Below are positions 63,986-64,000 of a DNA stretch of 64,000 bases, in pieces; the first letter of the stretch is position 1, and each line of letters begins with the position of its first letter. Origin of the DNA: Apostichopus japonicus (taxonomy: Eukaryota > Echinodermata > Holothuroidea > Aspidochirotida > Stichopodidae); assembly GCF_037975245.1 (NCBI RefSeq), contig NC_092569.1, forward strand, positions 24,659,168 through 24,723,167, written 5' to 3'. Below the pieces are notes generated by a model. That model made no database searches and was not told the DNA's origin. It saw only the letters and a list, made by a program, of their open reading frames with translations. A program made the translations under genes and the position numbers.

Positions 63986-64000
63986 TGAGAGACACGTTCG

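Noticed and set aside
63540..63995. Leucine/histidine-rich minus frame and Glu/Val-rich plus frame
   Set aside because: Both are translations of the GGAGGT polypurine repeat on opposite strands.

Overview
The window is eukaryotic, AT-rich and gene-poor. It has spliced genes with GT-AG introns, several clades of non-LTR retrotransposons, tRNA-derived SINEs, hAT-type non-autonomous elements and many satellites. A marine invertebrate deuterostome, most likely an echinoderm and possibly a sea cucumber, fits best. That assignment is inference from the TINAG-like gene, the repeat style and the excess of TAGGCCTA palindromes; no sequence here proves the species.

Layout. 1-4.55 kb holds tandem duplications (54-450, 1813-2203) and otherwise nothing recognisable. 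A class II tRNA-type SINE (4553-4805) is followed by a 5.66 kb element bounded by inverted repeats that start CACTGCAAAAACAAATTGGT (4824-10481). Inside it are a split SAM-domain gene (exons ending 5206, 6798-6910, 7997-8133, 8608-8949) and, nested in one of its introns, a two-finger C2H2 ORF (6963-7403). 10.5-34.7 kb is intergenic: an (AT)n array, a hAT-like element with an 8-bp target duplication (15511-16196), a 71-bp satellite (20213-20622), an L2/CR1-type LINE 3' fragment on the minus strand (26510-26905) and a second SINE copy (33642-33925). 34759-35943 is a giant (TTTA)n microsatellite that abuts the 3' end of a dead L1/Tx1-type LINE on the minus strand (35944-37640).

40.9-64 kb is dominated by one real host gene on the plus strand, a TINAG/TINAGL1-like secreted matrix protein (41944 to beyond the right edge). 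Its exons give, in order: signal peptide and somatomedin-B domain; a probable exon of fifteen 10-residue Thr/Pro/Asn repeats; a cysteine-rich vWC-like segment on two exons; and the start of a cathepsin-B-like domain in which the catalytic cysteine is serine. Splice phases agree at every firm junction (1, 2, 2, 1). The 3' exons with the rest of the protease-like domain are outside the window. Its long introns carry a Jockey/CR1-like LINE (45455-46450, minus), two hAT-type MITEs with perfect 8-bp target duplications (44036-44413, 51175-51550), a Penelope-like hammerhead/palindrome (48831-48906), twin tRNA SINEs (52521-53015) and several minisatellites.

Most long open frames in the window are translations of microsatellites or purine tracts, not genes. 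The main points for follow-up are the repeat-encoded linker of the TINAG-like protein, the SAM/C2H2-carrying inverted-repeat element, the palindrome joined to a hammerhead-like core, and the LINE-seeded kilobase microsatellite.
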